A stretch of 64,000 bases of DNA from Oxytricha trifallax (lineage: Eukaryota; Ciliophora; Spirotrichea; Sporadotrichida; Oxytrichidae), in the NCBI GenBank assembly GCA_000711775.1, contig ARYC01017801.1, positions 50,164 through 114,163 of the forward strand, read 5' to 3'. Position numbers and translations under genes: made by a program. The notes beneath the pieces were generated by a model. The model was given only the letters and a program-made list of their open reading frames with translations, searched no databases and was not told the DNA's origin. Position 1 is the first letter of the stretch; each line of letters opens with the position of its first letter. This document shows positions 21,337-31,609 of the stretch, in pieces.

Positions 21337-21544
21337 TAATATGATTTACAAGCACATGAAGCTGAACATAAATACTAATTTATAATGAAATTATAATTAT
21401 CACAGCTATAAACTACGATTGTACTCTAAAATACTAAATTTTTAATTTTATATTTTGCATTTTAATTCTTGTCTATTTACCCAATTCTTAATTATCTAAT
21501 GTTTTTTTATAAGGGGGTTGAATTTTTTAGTAGTCTTCTTTTCT

Positions 21545-21889
21545 TCAAATTGTGATAAATATTACATATTTAAGCAACTATGTCGGAGCAATACTAAACG
21601 CTCCTGAATCCCAGTCTATATTAACTATTTTTATGTTGTCGCTTATTATTTTTAAGTATAATTTTTTCATGAAAGAAGGGACTTGAATGTTTAAATTATT
21701 TTTAACGAGCGAAAAGAATTTTTCTGTTGGGACCATTTCAAAGTGATAGAGACCTAAAAATAGAAGATATTTTATTAGAGCAGTCTTATTTTCCTTAAGA
21801 TTTTTTAACTTTGATGATAAGTGGTATTATTGAGCATAAGTACAACTTTGTTTCTCCAGTTATATGTAGAATTGTTTAAATTAGCACAT
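21545..21889 (-). CDS. Hypothetical protein, 114 codons, complete frame
   Basis: ATG at 21889-21887 and TGA at 21545-21547 with no slip. The sequence is protein-like throughout: MCQFKQFYIQLEKQ, TALIKYLLFLGLYHFEMVPT, EKFFSLVKNNLNIQVPSF and IVNIDWDSGAFSIAP. Four Gln are encoded by TAA/TAG. There is no signal peptide or recognised domain. It could be a small gene or one MDS of a larger one; nothing nearby shows how it would be expressed. Confidence 0.5.
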
Positions 21890-21974
21890 AAATTTAGAAG
21901 AAAATTATGATTTATAATATGAAAACTTTAAATTTAATAAAAAATTTAATATATTATAAAGTATTCGAATAGAT

Positions 21975-22200
21975 CAGACGTAGGTGGAGGTGGACCACTC
22001 ACATAAAATTTAAGTTTCAAAAAACATATCTTTAATATTTATTTTTGTCGTCCTACCTGGTAAGACAACAGATACAGCTGAACTGGTGCTTCGCAAGACT
22101 TCACATTGAGGGAGACTTAGATGATGAAAATGACGATGAAGATGAAGATGTCGATGAGGAAGAATAGCACTTATTAGAGAGATTTCCATTTTTGATTTTG
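21975..22200 (+). repeat. Dispersed coding repeat with acidic tail, copy A
   Basis: A conserved block (AAATTTAAGTTTCAAAA, a T-rich tract, then CCTACCTGGTAAGAC) is followed by coding for PTWQDNRY and, in another phase, HIEGDLDDENDDEDEDVDEE. Related blocks occur at 23535-23745 (plus) and, on the minus strand, near 26690-26790, 42905-43080 and 50745-50880. In copy B the T-rich tract starts GTAAGTT and ends TTATAG, like an intron before an exon. The copies may be pieces of a multi-copy gene or of an element. Copy A ends next to the transposase-like frame at 22262. Confidence 0.5.
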
Positions 22201-22261
22201 ATCATAAGTTTAATATTAATGTAATTAGAATAATTAATAATAATCAAAAGTTTTCAAATTA

Positions 22262-23270
22262 TAAATCATAAATAGTAGATCCTCAATGAGTAAGTTCTTC
22301 CAATATTAAGTTAGTAGGAGACCTCATCATTTGTCGAAATTGCAGCTATCAGATTTACTTAATAAATCCTTTTTAATTTATCTGAATAATTCTTTTGTCC
22401 CACAAAGTTCCAAGATTTATAAGCCACTCCATTCGCTTAAATGCTGCTTTCATCTATATTTATTATTATTTTCCCATCAAAGAGTTACTCAAAGAATTAT
22501 TAGGCAGTAAAGTAACATGTTAAATGCAAGCTTAAATGTTTGATCTTAGGTCTAGACTGTAGAGCTTTTAAAATGAGAAAATCTTGGTTTATTTTATTGT
22601 TTTTCGAATAGCACATAAAGTAACCCTTATTCCTATTTTTATAACATTAATTCTTGAATGCTCTTCACTGATTTTAATATAGTTCACTTTCTTAACTCAT
22701 CTTAAATAAAGTTGCAAATATAATTTTACACAATTTATTAATTTATCACTCTTTCTTCCACATTTACTAGATCAGCAATGTTTTATTGTTTTATTTGATT
22801 ATTCAGGTAATATCAAGTTATCTTAAATCACTTCCATATTTACTGATTTATACATTTTTATTCATTCAAAAGGTTTCTAATACACTAGACTTTTTAATTA
22901 TTAATTTTGTTTGTCTTATCAATTGACTTATCCTAAGTTTAACTGGTTTGGTCTTAAATGAATATTTTATTTATTATTTTTTCACTATTAAGCTTAATTA
23001 TATTACTCTCATTATTAAAGTTATAGAAATATTTTTCCAAAAATTATTTAGCCTCATTTTATAATAAATACTTCCTGGTGTTTCCAATAAATTGTTAAGT
23101 TCTTTAAAACTAAATATGGTAAGTTAAGGCATAAATAAAGCTTTTTTTTATTTTCATCCTAAAATCAGTTTATTCATAATTTTATTTTGTTATTAAAGTT
23201 TTGGCTCCATTTCTAGAGTCATATATCATAAACTTTGGACAATCTGAACTTATTTTTAGTAACAATATAT
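22262..23270 (-). CDS. Second transposase-like gene (DDE, Tc1/IS630 type), not TBE
   Basis: Read from 23270 down. N-terminal block NGAKTLITKQNYEQTDFRMK, then YFMCYSKNNKINQDFLILKA, LQSRPKIKHLSLHLTCYFTA and the key block FFEQLFDGKIIINIDESSIQ (about 22440-22500) followed by YKSWNFVGQKN and VNLIAAISTNDEVSYQLNIG. The hydrophobic-IDESS block followed by W..G and a sheet ending in G is typical of the second catalytic Asp region of DDE_3-type transposases. It is clearly different from the TBE transposase. Frame slips are present in the N-terminal third. The last catalytic Glu region was not found, so the C-terminus may be truncated at 22262. No terminal repeats located. Confidence 0.6.
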
Positions 23271-23534
23271 TTTAAAGTTCTTTTATAGTTCAATTAGAGT
23301 CTTTCATGGTTTTTAAAAGGAAAATATCTAAACAGTTAGCTTAATCAATTATGTTGTTTCAAATATCAGAATTAATCTTATTCATAATTATCATATTCTC
23401 TTAATGAACTATAATCTTAACCTTAATGTTCTTCTTCAGATGAAGAGGCAAAATTATTACTATAATATTTATGATAAATAACAAGATAAATATAAGTTAA
23501 TAAGAATATTAATTAGATTTATAAGAATACTTTT

Positions 23535-23745
23535 AATGGAGACGATGGTGGATCAGATACACTCACAAAAATGTAAGTTACAAAATAACATATTTATATT
23601 TTTTATTTTATAGAGATCCTACCTGGTTAGAGTAACTTTAGACTATGAAGGAGAGTTAGCAAACAGAGCTCAAAAGGACACTAAAAAATTCTGGCATTCT
23701 GATGGAGATATTTAAAAAGTTGATTGAAAAGATAACAAAGCTGTT
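23535..23745 (+). repeat. Dispersed coding repeat, copy B, with intron-like tract
   Basis: GATACACTCACAAAAATGTAAG matches the lead of copy A (CCACTCACATAAAATTTAAG). A 41-nt tract from GTAAGTTAC to TTTATAG has intron boundaries, followed by GATCCTACCTGG as in copy A. The frame then reads PTWLEQLQTMKESQQTELKR or, in the alternative phase, GELANRAQKDTKKFWHSDGD. The acidic tail of copy A is not retained. Confidence 0.45.
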
Positions 23746-24166
23746 TGAGTAATTCTATTTCCATTTTTTATTATAAGAATTCTTATTAATCTTATTTATA
23801 TTCTTATTAACTTCAATTTTCTTTTTATTTATCATAATTCTCTGATATCTTTTTGTTTTAGAATTTTCTTCATAATTTTATTTAAATTGTTATTATTAAG
23901 TTTTAAAAGTCCTTAGTAAATTTATTCCTTTCCATAGAATTAATTCTCATTTAGAGTTATTTATTTTATCTAATATAAGTAAATTTTAATTAAAGTTAGT
24001 TTTAAATTATTTAATTTAAGGTTATTCACTAAATCACTCTAAGAAATAGCAACTACTCAATAGGAAGTGAAAAAGAAATATATGATTTTTAACTCAGGAA
24101 TGAGTGGCTTTATTACCAAATTTAAATTGCGCAAATGTTTATTTATTTTTTTTAGAGATATTCTAG

Positions 24167-24841
24167 ATGGAAGGAAAGAAAGAAAGGCTTTTTAATTCTA
24201 ATTACTACAGTACTTAAAACGGAATAATGATGTGCTTTCAGCAGTTCTTCATATTCAAGAATTAACTTCAGACGATTTTTAAGCATTCACAGAAGGAAGA
24301 CCTGAGTTATTTAAATATTTGGCAAGTCAATGCGACTGGCTACATCTTGATAAACGATGGATTTGTGAAGTTCTATTATTTCTTGATTAGGATTGGATGC
24401 TTCAGATGATTTAAGATGCTAAATTTAAACAAAAAATAAGACTTGACTAGTCATTAAACATAATAGTCCATATGAAGCCCGAGTTTGCAAAAATGCAATT
24501 TAAAATAGTCTTAATTTTAGTGGTAAAGAAAAGTTCTAATAAATAAGTTTATAGTTTAAAAGGGGAGGTCTACCTTTCTCATGAAATAAAGTGCCTAACG
24601 ATAATTTAGGCAGTAGCCAGATGAAGAAATGAAGGGCAATGAAGCATAAGAATTGCCATAGAAGAGAAAATACCTAGATGAAAATAAAAGAATTAAGGAT
24701 GAAATCAATTAAATGAAAGATGAAATAGGTGATTTGATAAACTACAAAATTATGGTTATGCAACTTCATAATTAAGGAACTATAGATGGTGATGGCAAGC
24801 CTTAAAACTAAGAAGGTTCATAGCAAAACAATAATTTATGA
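24167..24841 (+). CDS. Unrecognised protein with C-terminal coiled coil
   Basis: ATG 24167, preceded by TTTATTTTTTTTAG, a plausible 3' splice site. After a slip near 24215 the frame reads NDVLSAVLHIQELTSDDFQA, ASQCDWLHLDKRWICEVLLF, then KPEFAKMQFKIVLILVVKKS and GEVYLSHEIKCLTIIQA. A second slip near 24607 leads to a charged coiled-coil end (LDENKRIKDEINQMKDEIGD, IDGDGKPQNQEGSQQNNN) and TGA 24839-24841, followed by AT-rich DNA, so this is a convincing gene 3' end. The amphipathic, acidic/basic C-terminus suggests a cytoskeletal or nuclear protein; no family named. Confidence 0.58.
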
Positions 24842-25400
24842 TTTGAATCGATTGAATTAACAAAATCTGCTTCACAAATTTTAACAATAACACTAAAACT
24901 CAAACACACTCTAGTTTGAAAATTAATGTTTTTATTTGGTTTATAACCTTAACTTTGTGATTGTTTGATAAATAGCATGCTTTCTTTAATAGGCATAAAT
25001 AATAAGCATAAAAATAATTTATAAGGCAATTAGTGTATGTAGTCTTTATTAATTGAATAATATTTTAACACTTTATTAGAATAAAAAAGGTTTTTATTTT
25101 TTTCCAACATTATTTTTAACAGTTTGTTCAAGCGCATCTTATAAATAGTTTAAATGATCAAACAATAATAAAATAGAAGAAGGGTGGCTTGAATAGAAGT
25201 TATTATTTATACAAGAAATAGTCTAATTTAAATGACTTAATCAGAGATTATTAAACAATTGATTAAATTAATAGGATTATAAATAAGAAGTTTTATAATA
25301 TAAGAGTCTGTTATACTATTTTATAGTTATTATAGTTTGTTAGACTTTTTAATATTTCTAAAAGATTATTTTTAGTAACTAATTGAATATAGTAATTTGA

Positions 25401-26174
25401 TTTATTACAACAAAAGTAATTTGTGGATTGAATGAAGAAGATTCTAGTCTGTAAAAATACAAACTCAATATTAGACAACTAATAATCACAATCTCTAAAA
25501 TTAAGAACCACAAATTGTATTAAGCAAGCCAAGATACAAACAAATATTAATTTAGAATGATTAAAAAAATAAGCACAAAAAATACTTCAATAGCTAAAAC
25601 AACTTAATCTAAAATTTCAGAATAGAATCTTTCAGACTAGACTGCTGAATTTTTCAATGATGATTAACCTACGGAGCTTAAATAAGAGGAATAGAGGAAA
25701 AAGATTATAAAGTATTTAAAAAAGTAAGGCATAATAGAAAAAAAACTTAAAAAGATGAAAAAAAAAATTATTTATATAAGAAATTATACAAGAATAAATT
25801 TAGCATCATTGAAACTGGCTCAAATCATCCTTAAATCATAGAAAAATCAAAAGTAAATGATCAACTACTGGAAATAAGTTGTTGCAAAATAACAATAAAA
25901 TTAAAAAGATAAAAAAGTCAGTTAAATAAATATAATTAAGCCTATTTGCATCAGCAGCGATTAAGGAAATAATAATTCATAAGAGCTACCTCAAAGTGAA
26001 TAGTAAATTCAATCAACCTTGTAATCTTCAAACTCATAGTAGCTTTAAACTGATACCGAGGAATTTCAAAAAAAGTCTGATACAACTTTTCCTGAATTAA
26101 ATCAATCGGAGGAAACCCTAAATTACTAGTTCCAAGGATTAACTTAGTAAGCATTCCAATATTTAATATCCTGA
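25401..26174 (+). CDS. Gln/Ser-rich low-complexity protein, 257 codons
   Basis: Uninterrupted between TGA 25398-25400 and TGA 26172-26174, using many TAA/TAG codons as Gln. It contains KISTKNTSIAKTTQSKISEQ, a Lys-rich middle (EKKLKKMKKK) and a Q/S/N/E-rich tail (GNNNSQELPQSEQQIQSTLQ, TTFPELNQSEETLNYQFQG). There is no ATG in the first 55 codons. Proteins with such disordered tails are common in ciliates. The antisense frame at 25951-26190 avoids TAA/TAG and is an alternative that I consider less likely. No function inferred. Confidence 0.45.
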
Positions 26175-26225
26175 TTAAAATTTTACACATTTTTAATATT
26201 TAAAAGTTATAATAATTTTCAAGAT

Positions 26226-26255
26226 CCGTTGCCTACTTTTTAAATGTAGGTAACG
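26226..26255. repeat. 30-bp hairpin, CCGTTGCCTAC type
   Basis: CGTTGCCTAC...GTAGGTAACG forms a 10-bp stem with a short A/T loop. It resembles the CCGTCGCCA hairpins at 7637 and 8131 in sequence and size, suggesting a small dispersed hairpin family or termini of eliminated elements. It lies 50 bp past the Q-rich frame; a terminator-like role cannot be excluded. Confidence 0.4.
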
Positions 26256-26689
26256 TAAATAAATGGTATTTTAAATTAAAAAAATCACATTATTATTTTA
26301 AGCATCTGACATAAATATTTTATGTTAACTTAATTAATATATATCATTTAACAAATATAATAAGATTATTGTTATGCTTATGATTCATGAAATCTTTTTA
26401 TTCCTTATCAGATCTAAGCTTTCTATATCATATTTATTGACGATAAAATCAAACTTTTATATAGAATTTTAACATCTAGATACATTAATAGAACTTTGTT
26501 CTAAACATTTTAAAATAATGAAATTTGTGGATAGTAAAATCTTATAATACAAATTCAAAAATCTTGTTTTACACTTTATAAAATTATAATTTATAATACG
26601 AAATCTTTAATTAATTAATTATTTTAATCACATTAATACTAAAACTCATTATGAAAATCAAAAAAAGGAAATCTCTCTAATTATTGCTA

Positions 26690-26800
26690 TAATTCATCTT
26701 CATCATTCTCTTCTTCATCTTCATCATTCTCTTCTTCATCTTCATCGTCAAATTCAACTTCTATGTCTCCTCTCCTGCGTTTAATCTTTAAGTATTCGTA
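26690..26800 (-). repeat. Dispersed coding repeat with acidic tail, copy C
   Basis: Minus strand reads GDIEVEFDDEDEEENDEDEE followed by LERFPFFDFHNEFQYQ; copy A has the corresponding LLERFPF after its own acidic run. The acidic part is an 18-bp tandem (ATTCTCTTCTTCATCTTC on plus), so part of the similarity may be simple-sequence. The upstream PTW block is not visible here. Confidence 0.4.
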
Positions 26801-27155
26801 TTACTATATTAAGTTTTTAAATTAATTAATATATTACATATTATAAATCATAAATCTTATAATTTCATTTTGAATCAACAAAACTCTTTTTGGAAGTACG
26901 AGAATCTTTGATTTTATATAATTATTTAATAAACATAATATATAATAAATCAATAAATTTTAGAAATTACTGAAATGGCTGAATGCCACTAGTACACATT
27001 AGCTAACTTATTTAAATTAAAGAATGTAAGTAATAAAAAATTAATCTTATTTTCAGCATTTTGTTATTAAATATAATTTTTCATTTATTATAATCTTAGG
27101 ATACATTTAATTTAGAATATTAATACATTTTAGGTGTTACTCATAAGCCAAAAAT

Positions 27156-27951
27156 GACAACAATAATAATATATATTTAGTCAGTAGCTAAAAGATGGAT
27201 TAAATGACATGAGATAGAAGATGATGGCCCAAATGCCATAAGAACAACTTAATGAAAAGTTTGACTAAAAACTCTAACTTCACAATGAATAAATAGCAAA
27301 CCTACAAAATAGTTCGATGGGATTGACATTTAAATGATTTAGCAGCTAATTTAAGATGGAAAAGATAAAATTTAAAACGCCTTTTAAGTGCTCGTTAAAG
27401 ATATAAAAGATTGATCTCCAACTATTGGAATTGTAGCATAAGAGTCTTTAGCAAATCAGATTAAAAGGTTAACTTAGCCCCATCAAAACCTAAAATAATT
27501 TATAGATGAAAATTAAAACTAATTTAACCTCTTAAGAGAATAGTAGAAGTTATTTAAAAATCAAATTACTTTACAATTACAAGAAAACGAAGAAAAATAA
27601 AAAGGTTAGCTAAAAACTCCAAAAGTATTTTGGATTAAGTAAATACAATATGTAATGATCTTTTAAACAAGTTTAAAAGCAATTATGAAATTTTAAGTAA
27701 CAATAATAAACAAGTAAATAGTAGAGTTAATTTTATTCAAAAAGCTGATTTAAAAAAGAATATTGAATAAATTAATAATATTATCAATTAATAAGAATTC
27801 ATAGCAGATTACTGAAACTGCAGCTCAGTTAAGAATCAATAACATCCAACAACTCACAGAATCCGATTTTTTTGACATCAATATGAAGGTTGAACTCATA
27901 AAACAACTCAGTCAAGTTAGTTTTAATAGATGGAAAGTAATTAATTTATGA
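27156..27951 (+). CDS. Gln-rich coiled-coil protein
   Basis: Opens after TGA near 27153 and ends TGA 27949-27951. The phases in order read FSQQLKDGLNDMRQKMMAQM, QEQLNEKFDQKLQLHNEQIA, then IVAQESLANQIKRLTQPHQN, QFNLLREQQKLFKNQITLQL, VNTICNDLLNKFKSNYEILS and LRINNIQQLTESDFFDINMK. They are joined by three one-base slips (near 27335, 27410-27630 and 27815). Heptad spacing of L/I with many Q, N and E indicates a long coiled coil. No start codon or family is assigned. Flanking DNA is AT-rich. Confidence 0.55.
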
Positions 27952-28050
27952 TATTATAGGCAAGAAATTTATTTCAATTTAAGAAATAACTATATATAAT
28001 TTCTACTTTAAAGGTATAACTTATTTACTCACTTGTTTTAATTTACGTAA

Positions 28051-28325
28051 TCATTTCCATGAGATTACAACTCTGCCACACTATGTAGTTTTGGGGCTTA
28101 TCATATATTCTATTGAAATTTTCTTTCTCAATATATTGCATAGAAGCTATTCAATATCTGTTTCTTAACTCCATAATAATTTAAATATTCTGAAAGATCT
28201 TTAAATAAAATTGACTGAATCATTTTTTTATGCGATTTTATTAAACTCTTCGCCTTCATCATAATCTTAAAATTTTCGTTGACCTGAAGATCAAAAGGGA
28301 TTAAAAATAAGAAGTTGTTAATTTA
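28051..28325 (-). CDS. Short unrecognised coding segment (candidate last MDS of a gene)
   Basis: Minus strand, TGA at 28051-28053. It reads NNFLFLIPFDLQVNENFKIM, AKSLIKSHKKMIQSILF and KDLSEYLNYYGVKKQILNSF, then after a slip near 28145 KKISIEYMISPKTTQCGRVV. The upstream edge at 28322 is a GTAAATTAAC-like sequence where a splice or pointer junction may lie. The adjacent DNA up to 28760 is T-rich without a clear frame. Confidence 0.45.
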
Positions 28326-28769
28326 CCTATTTCAATATTTTTATAGAGACGATTGAGCTAAATTATAAATTATACTTTATTTGTTGCAATTGAAGAAGTC
28401 TTAACTTTTTTTGCATTTCTTACACTAGTTTTTTGTTTATATTGAGTAACTTATTTTACTATAGTTAAGATTGCTTGCAATTATTACTGGGTATATTGAT
28501 CTATCTTAATGTATTTCAAAATTCAATTTGCTCGGCTTTTTTTATTAATCAAGTTTGCTTTTTAATTATGCTATTATTAAAGAATGTTAGTAGGATTCTG
28601 ATAGAGATTGTTGAAACTTGAATTGTTAATACAGTAAAATACTCTTGAAGGCAATTATTTTCATATTAATTTGATATTTACTATAGCTAAACTGTAGTTA
28701 AACTATTGCTGACTGATATTCTGAAAATTATAGATTAAAGACTTTTAATGATTTATTATTGTAAAATTT

Positions 28770-29102
28770 ATGAAGTTGATGACCCTTTTTCTACTCTCTA
28801 GTGATTAGGAATTTTTCCTAGAACTTATTCCTTGTTGCCCACAGATTTTTAATAATAGCACGAATGTTGGTTTAAATTTTAGCATTGATTTTGAGGCATA
28901 TAAGTATTTACTTGTGATAGAGAAGGGTTAAGACTTTGAATAGATTATTAAGAATTCAATTATCACTGAAGCTGTTTTTGCTTTCAATGTTGTTTCTTAT
29001 AAAGAGTTGCAAACTAAAAATTTGTAGTTAAAGACTTCCGAGTTTTGGGCTCTTTATATTTTACATTAAATAATTTAGAAAGATATCCTAAAGATACCTT
29101 GA
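28770..29102 (+). CDS. Hypothetical protein, 110 codons
   Basis: ATG 28770, TGA 29100-29102, no slips. It reads MKLMTLFLLSSDQEFFLELI, then NVGLNFSIDFEAYKYLLVIE, KGQDFEQIIKNSIITEAVF and SEFWALYILHQIIQKDILKI. The N-terminus is hydrophobic and could be a signal or membrane segment. It ends 107 bp before the left end of TBE copy 2, so the transposon may have landed in the 3' flank or in a following IES. No family recognised. Confidence 0.5.
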
Positions 29103-29322
29103 AGATACAGTGAAGAAATATTTTTAGAAGTGTCAGCTGCAACAAATGGGGACACAGTAATAAATAAGATTTGATTTGGAAAAATATTAAAATAAAGATT
29201 AACAGAATCAAAACCCCAAAACGGTTTCAGTAGTTTGAGTGAATTTTTGAATGATAAAATGCTGCATTCAACGTATAATTTATTAGGATTTTATTAAGGT
29301 TTATGCTGTAAATAGATTTATT

Positions 29323-30325
29323 GTTTAAGTATCGCTATGGTTGTAATGACTATAGTGAATAACTCAAGCCTATTCTTAATAACACGTCTATAGCAAGGTT
29401 ACTCCATAAGTCTCCTGCAACTGTGAGATCTCACTGTCTATTAGCATTTAATTTAAAGAGATAGTAACTTAATTATAAGCTTAAAAGACTCTTAAAATTT
29501 TAGTTACATCATCTCGATTATCTTATTAACGATAAGACTCTTAAATACTGGGCTCATTTCACTCTAGCCTAAAGAGCTGTGATGTTTCATCGCCAATTTC
29601 CTGAGCTTCACATATCTGCTTAATCTATAGCTAACATAAATCAAAAGAATGGAATCTCTTACAAGACAGTAAATCGCATAAAGAGAGTGATTGACTTTAA
29701 TGTTCCATTTTATAAGAAAATTTAAATTGTATATTCGATTAAATGAAGAGGGCTTAAGAGCGTAATATAAAGTTCATACAATCTGATAAAGCTGTATTTA
29801 CATTCAATACTTTAATATCAAGGTATTGGTATAAGAGGTACAGTAATAAAGAAGTTTATGACTAAAAAGTTAAGGTGTAAACTCATGCTATTCTTGGTGA
29901 AATAAGTGAAGATAGAGGCCTCGAGACTTATGTTATCCTGCCTCACTCTATAAAGACTGAACAATATATTAAGTTCTTGCAATAACTCAGAGATAAGTAG
30001 GCAGAACTAAGATATTATTCTATACGTTGATAACTTGTCAGTTCATAAAACTAAAGTTTCAAGGAAGGAATATGAAAGATTAAACATAACACCTGCATTT
30101 AATGTTCCCTACAGTCCTCAGTTCAATGGAATTGAATTAACTGATAGTTATTGCAAGGCTCCTACAAGAAACTTCTACTCTATCATTTGATGCACAACTT
30201 GAAGATAGATACAATATATTTTATTAAGATCGCTACTAAAATAGTCATCTATGATAAATCTAAAGTATGCTCAAGAAAAGGGAGATTTTGTGTATATAAA
30301 TAAGTTTTAGGTTTAAACAAATGAA
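29323..30325 (+). CDS. TBE transposase (42-kDa type, DDE)
   Basis: Blocks in order: KYRYGCNDYSEQLKPILNNT, the helix-turn-helix segment IARLLHKSPATVRSHCLLAF, HHLDYLINDKTLKYWAHFTL, FPELHISAQSIANINQKNGI, YRQIQSDKAVFTFNT-like sequence with the first catalytic Asp region, DNLSVHKTK (second Asp) and VPYSPQFNGIELTDSYCKA carrying the last catalytic Glu. Slips occur near 29690, 29930 and 30150. The helix-turn-helix probably binds the terminal repeat. This copy keeps more of the frame than copies 1 and 3. Confidence 0.82.
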
Positions 30326-30374
30326 TAAGTTTACATATTAAATTAACACATAAAGGAATTTGGATTCTCTTTCA

Positions 30375-31120
30375 TTTCTTCCTCTTAAGGCTTGCTTGGG
30401 CCTATGTTTCTTCTCTCAGTGCCAGCTCCATCATTTATGTTCATATCGTCTGGCTTTTAGAAATATTTAAAAAGTCTGTTACTCAATTCATGCTTTACTT
30501 GAGACTTTCTCTCTCTGTTTAATTTGCTTTACTCTTTCATCAAATATATATCAGTGGCAGATTTTTCTATAGAGTTAAAAGTTTATGCTTTCTTGAGATG
30601 AATGGATGCTTCTGTAGTTCTTACAGCCAGGTATCACTTATTATAATACCTTGCTTCTCTTTTACTTCAAGAGAGATGCTGTATTGTTTCTTGTGAGCTT
30701 CTTAAATAACTTCATTTAAGTAATTAGGTTTCAAAGTTGCAAGAACACCAAAGAAGAAGTTTCTTTCTGGCAACTTAATAGAGAGTTGTGGCTTTGATGG
30801 AAGGTAGAGAGCTACGTCCGGATCACTCATAGCATCGTCATATAGGCTTGTCACTGATATTTCAGGGTAGTTAGGTATCTCTATCATTCTGATTTCATTA
30901 GACTTAGAAGCATTTTTGTCTTCACTAAGTAAGGCTTTTAAGAATGAGATTTTTGTTCCCTCCTGAGTTGGCAGGAACAATCTAACTTTCATGAATATAA
31001 TAATCTTAGTTTAGAACTTACCTTGCTGCACAGGTATCTATAAAGGTCCTCTTTACTTCGAAATTATTCTATTAAATCTTGAGATAAAATTCTCTTCATC
31101 GCATCATTCATTGACTCCAT
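30375..31120 (-). CDS. TBE 22-kDa-type ORF with a 36-nt intron
   Basis: ATG 31120-31118. Exon 1 ends ...EDLYRYL near 31022. The intron 31021-30986 starts GTAAGTTC and ends GAAAG. Exon 2 reads VRLFLPTQEGTKISFLKALL, MIEIPNYPEISVTSLYDDAM, YLPSKPQLSIKLPERNFFFG and LATLKPNYLNEVI, and continues through TAA (Gln) into QEAHKKQYSISLEVKEKQG. Comparison with copy 1 shows that one base is missing here just before the splice site. A conserved C-terminal part (ELSNRLFKYFQKPDDMNIND) follows after another slip. The function is unknown. Confidence 0.78.
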
Positions 31121-31609
31121 CTTGCTTCCTCTTTCTCGAAATTTTAATTAAATTCAAAATTATGAGCATTAATTCTAAGTATATTAAAACTTTACTACAA
31201 AATATGGAGGACATACAGGAGTTAAGCATTAAAATGATATTAGGAAAAGGATTGAAAAACTTGCTCAAAGTTTTTTTTTCAGATTGATTTCCATTTTTAT
31301 CAATCTAACACCATTTAATTGCTCCTAATAATGTTTAATTATTTTATGAGGTCCTCCAAATTAAGTTCGTACTTTATTAGGAGGACTTCCTAGTGAAACA
31401 AAACTTCTTTAGGAATTTTTTAATTAAATAGAATGTAAATTATACTCATAAAATATTTCAAATTACAGCCTTTACGGGAATTTAATTAAAAAATATTTCA
31501 GAAAAGAAATCACCAGTGTGTCTTATACTAAACTTTTATAGTATATCTAGGTAAATATTATCATTAATATAATAACATATATGAGGAAACTATTTAAAGC
31601 GTTAACCTT

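Noticed and set aside
22120..22170. Antisense (minus) Ser/Ile-rich frame through the acidic repeat, as the C-terminus of the adjacent transposase
   Set aside because: The transposase frame already stops at 22262 and the acidic reading is shared by other copies, although strand choice remains uncertain.
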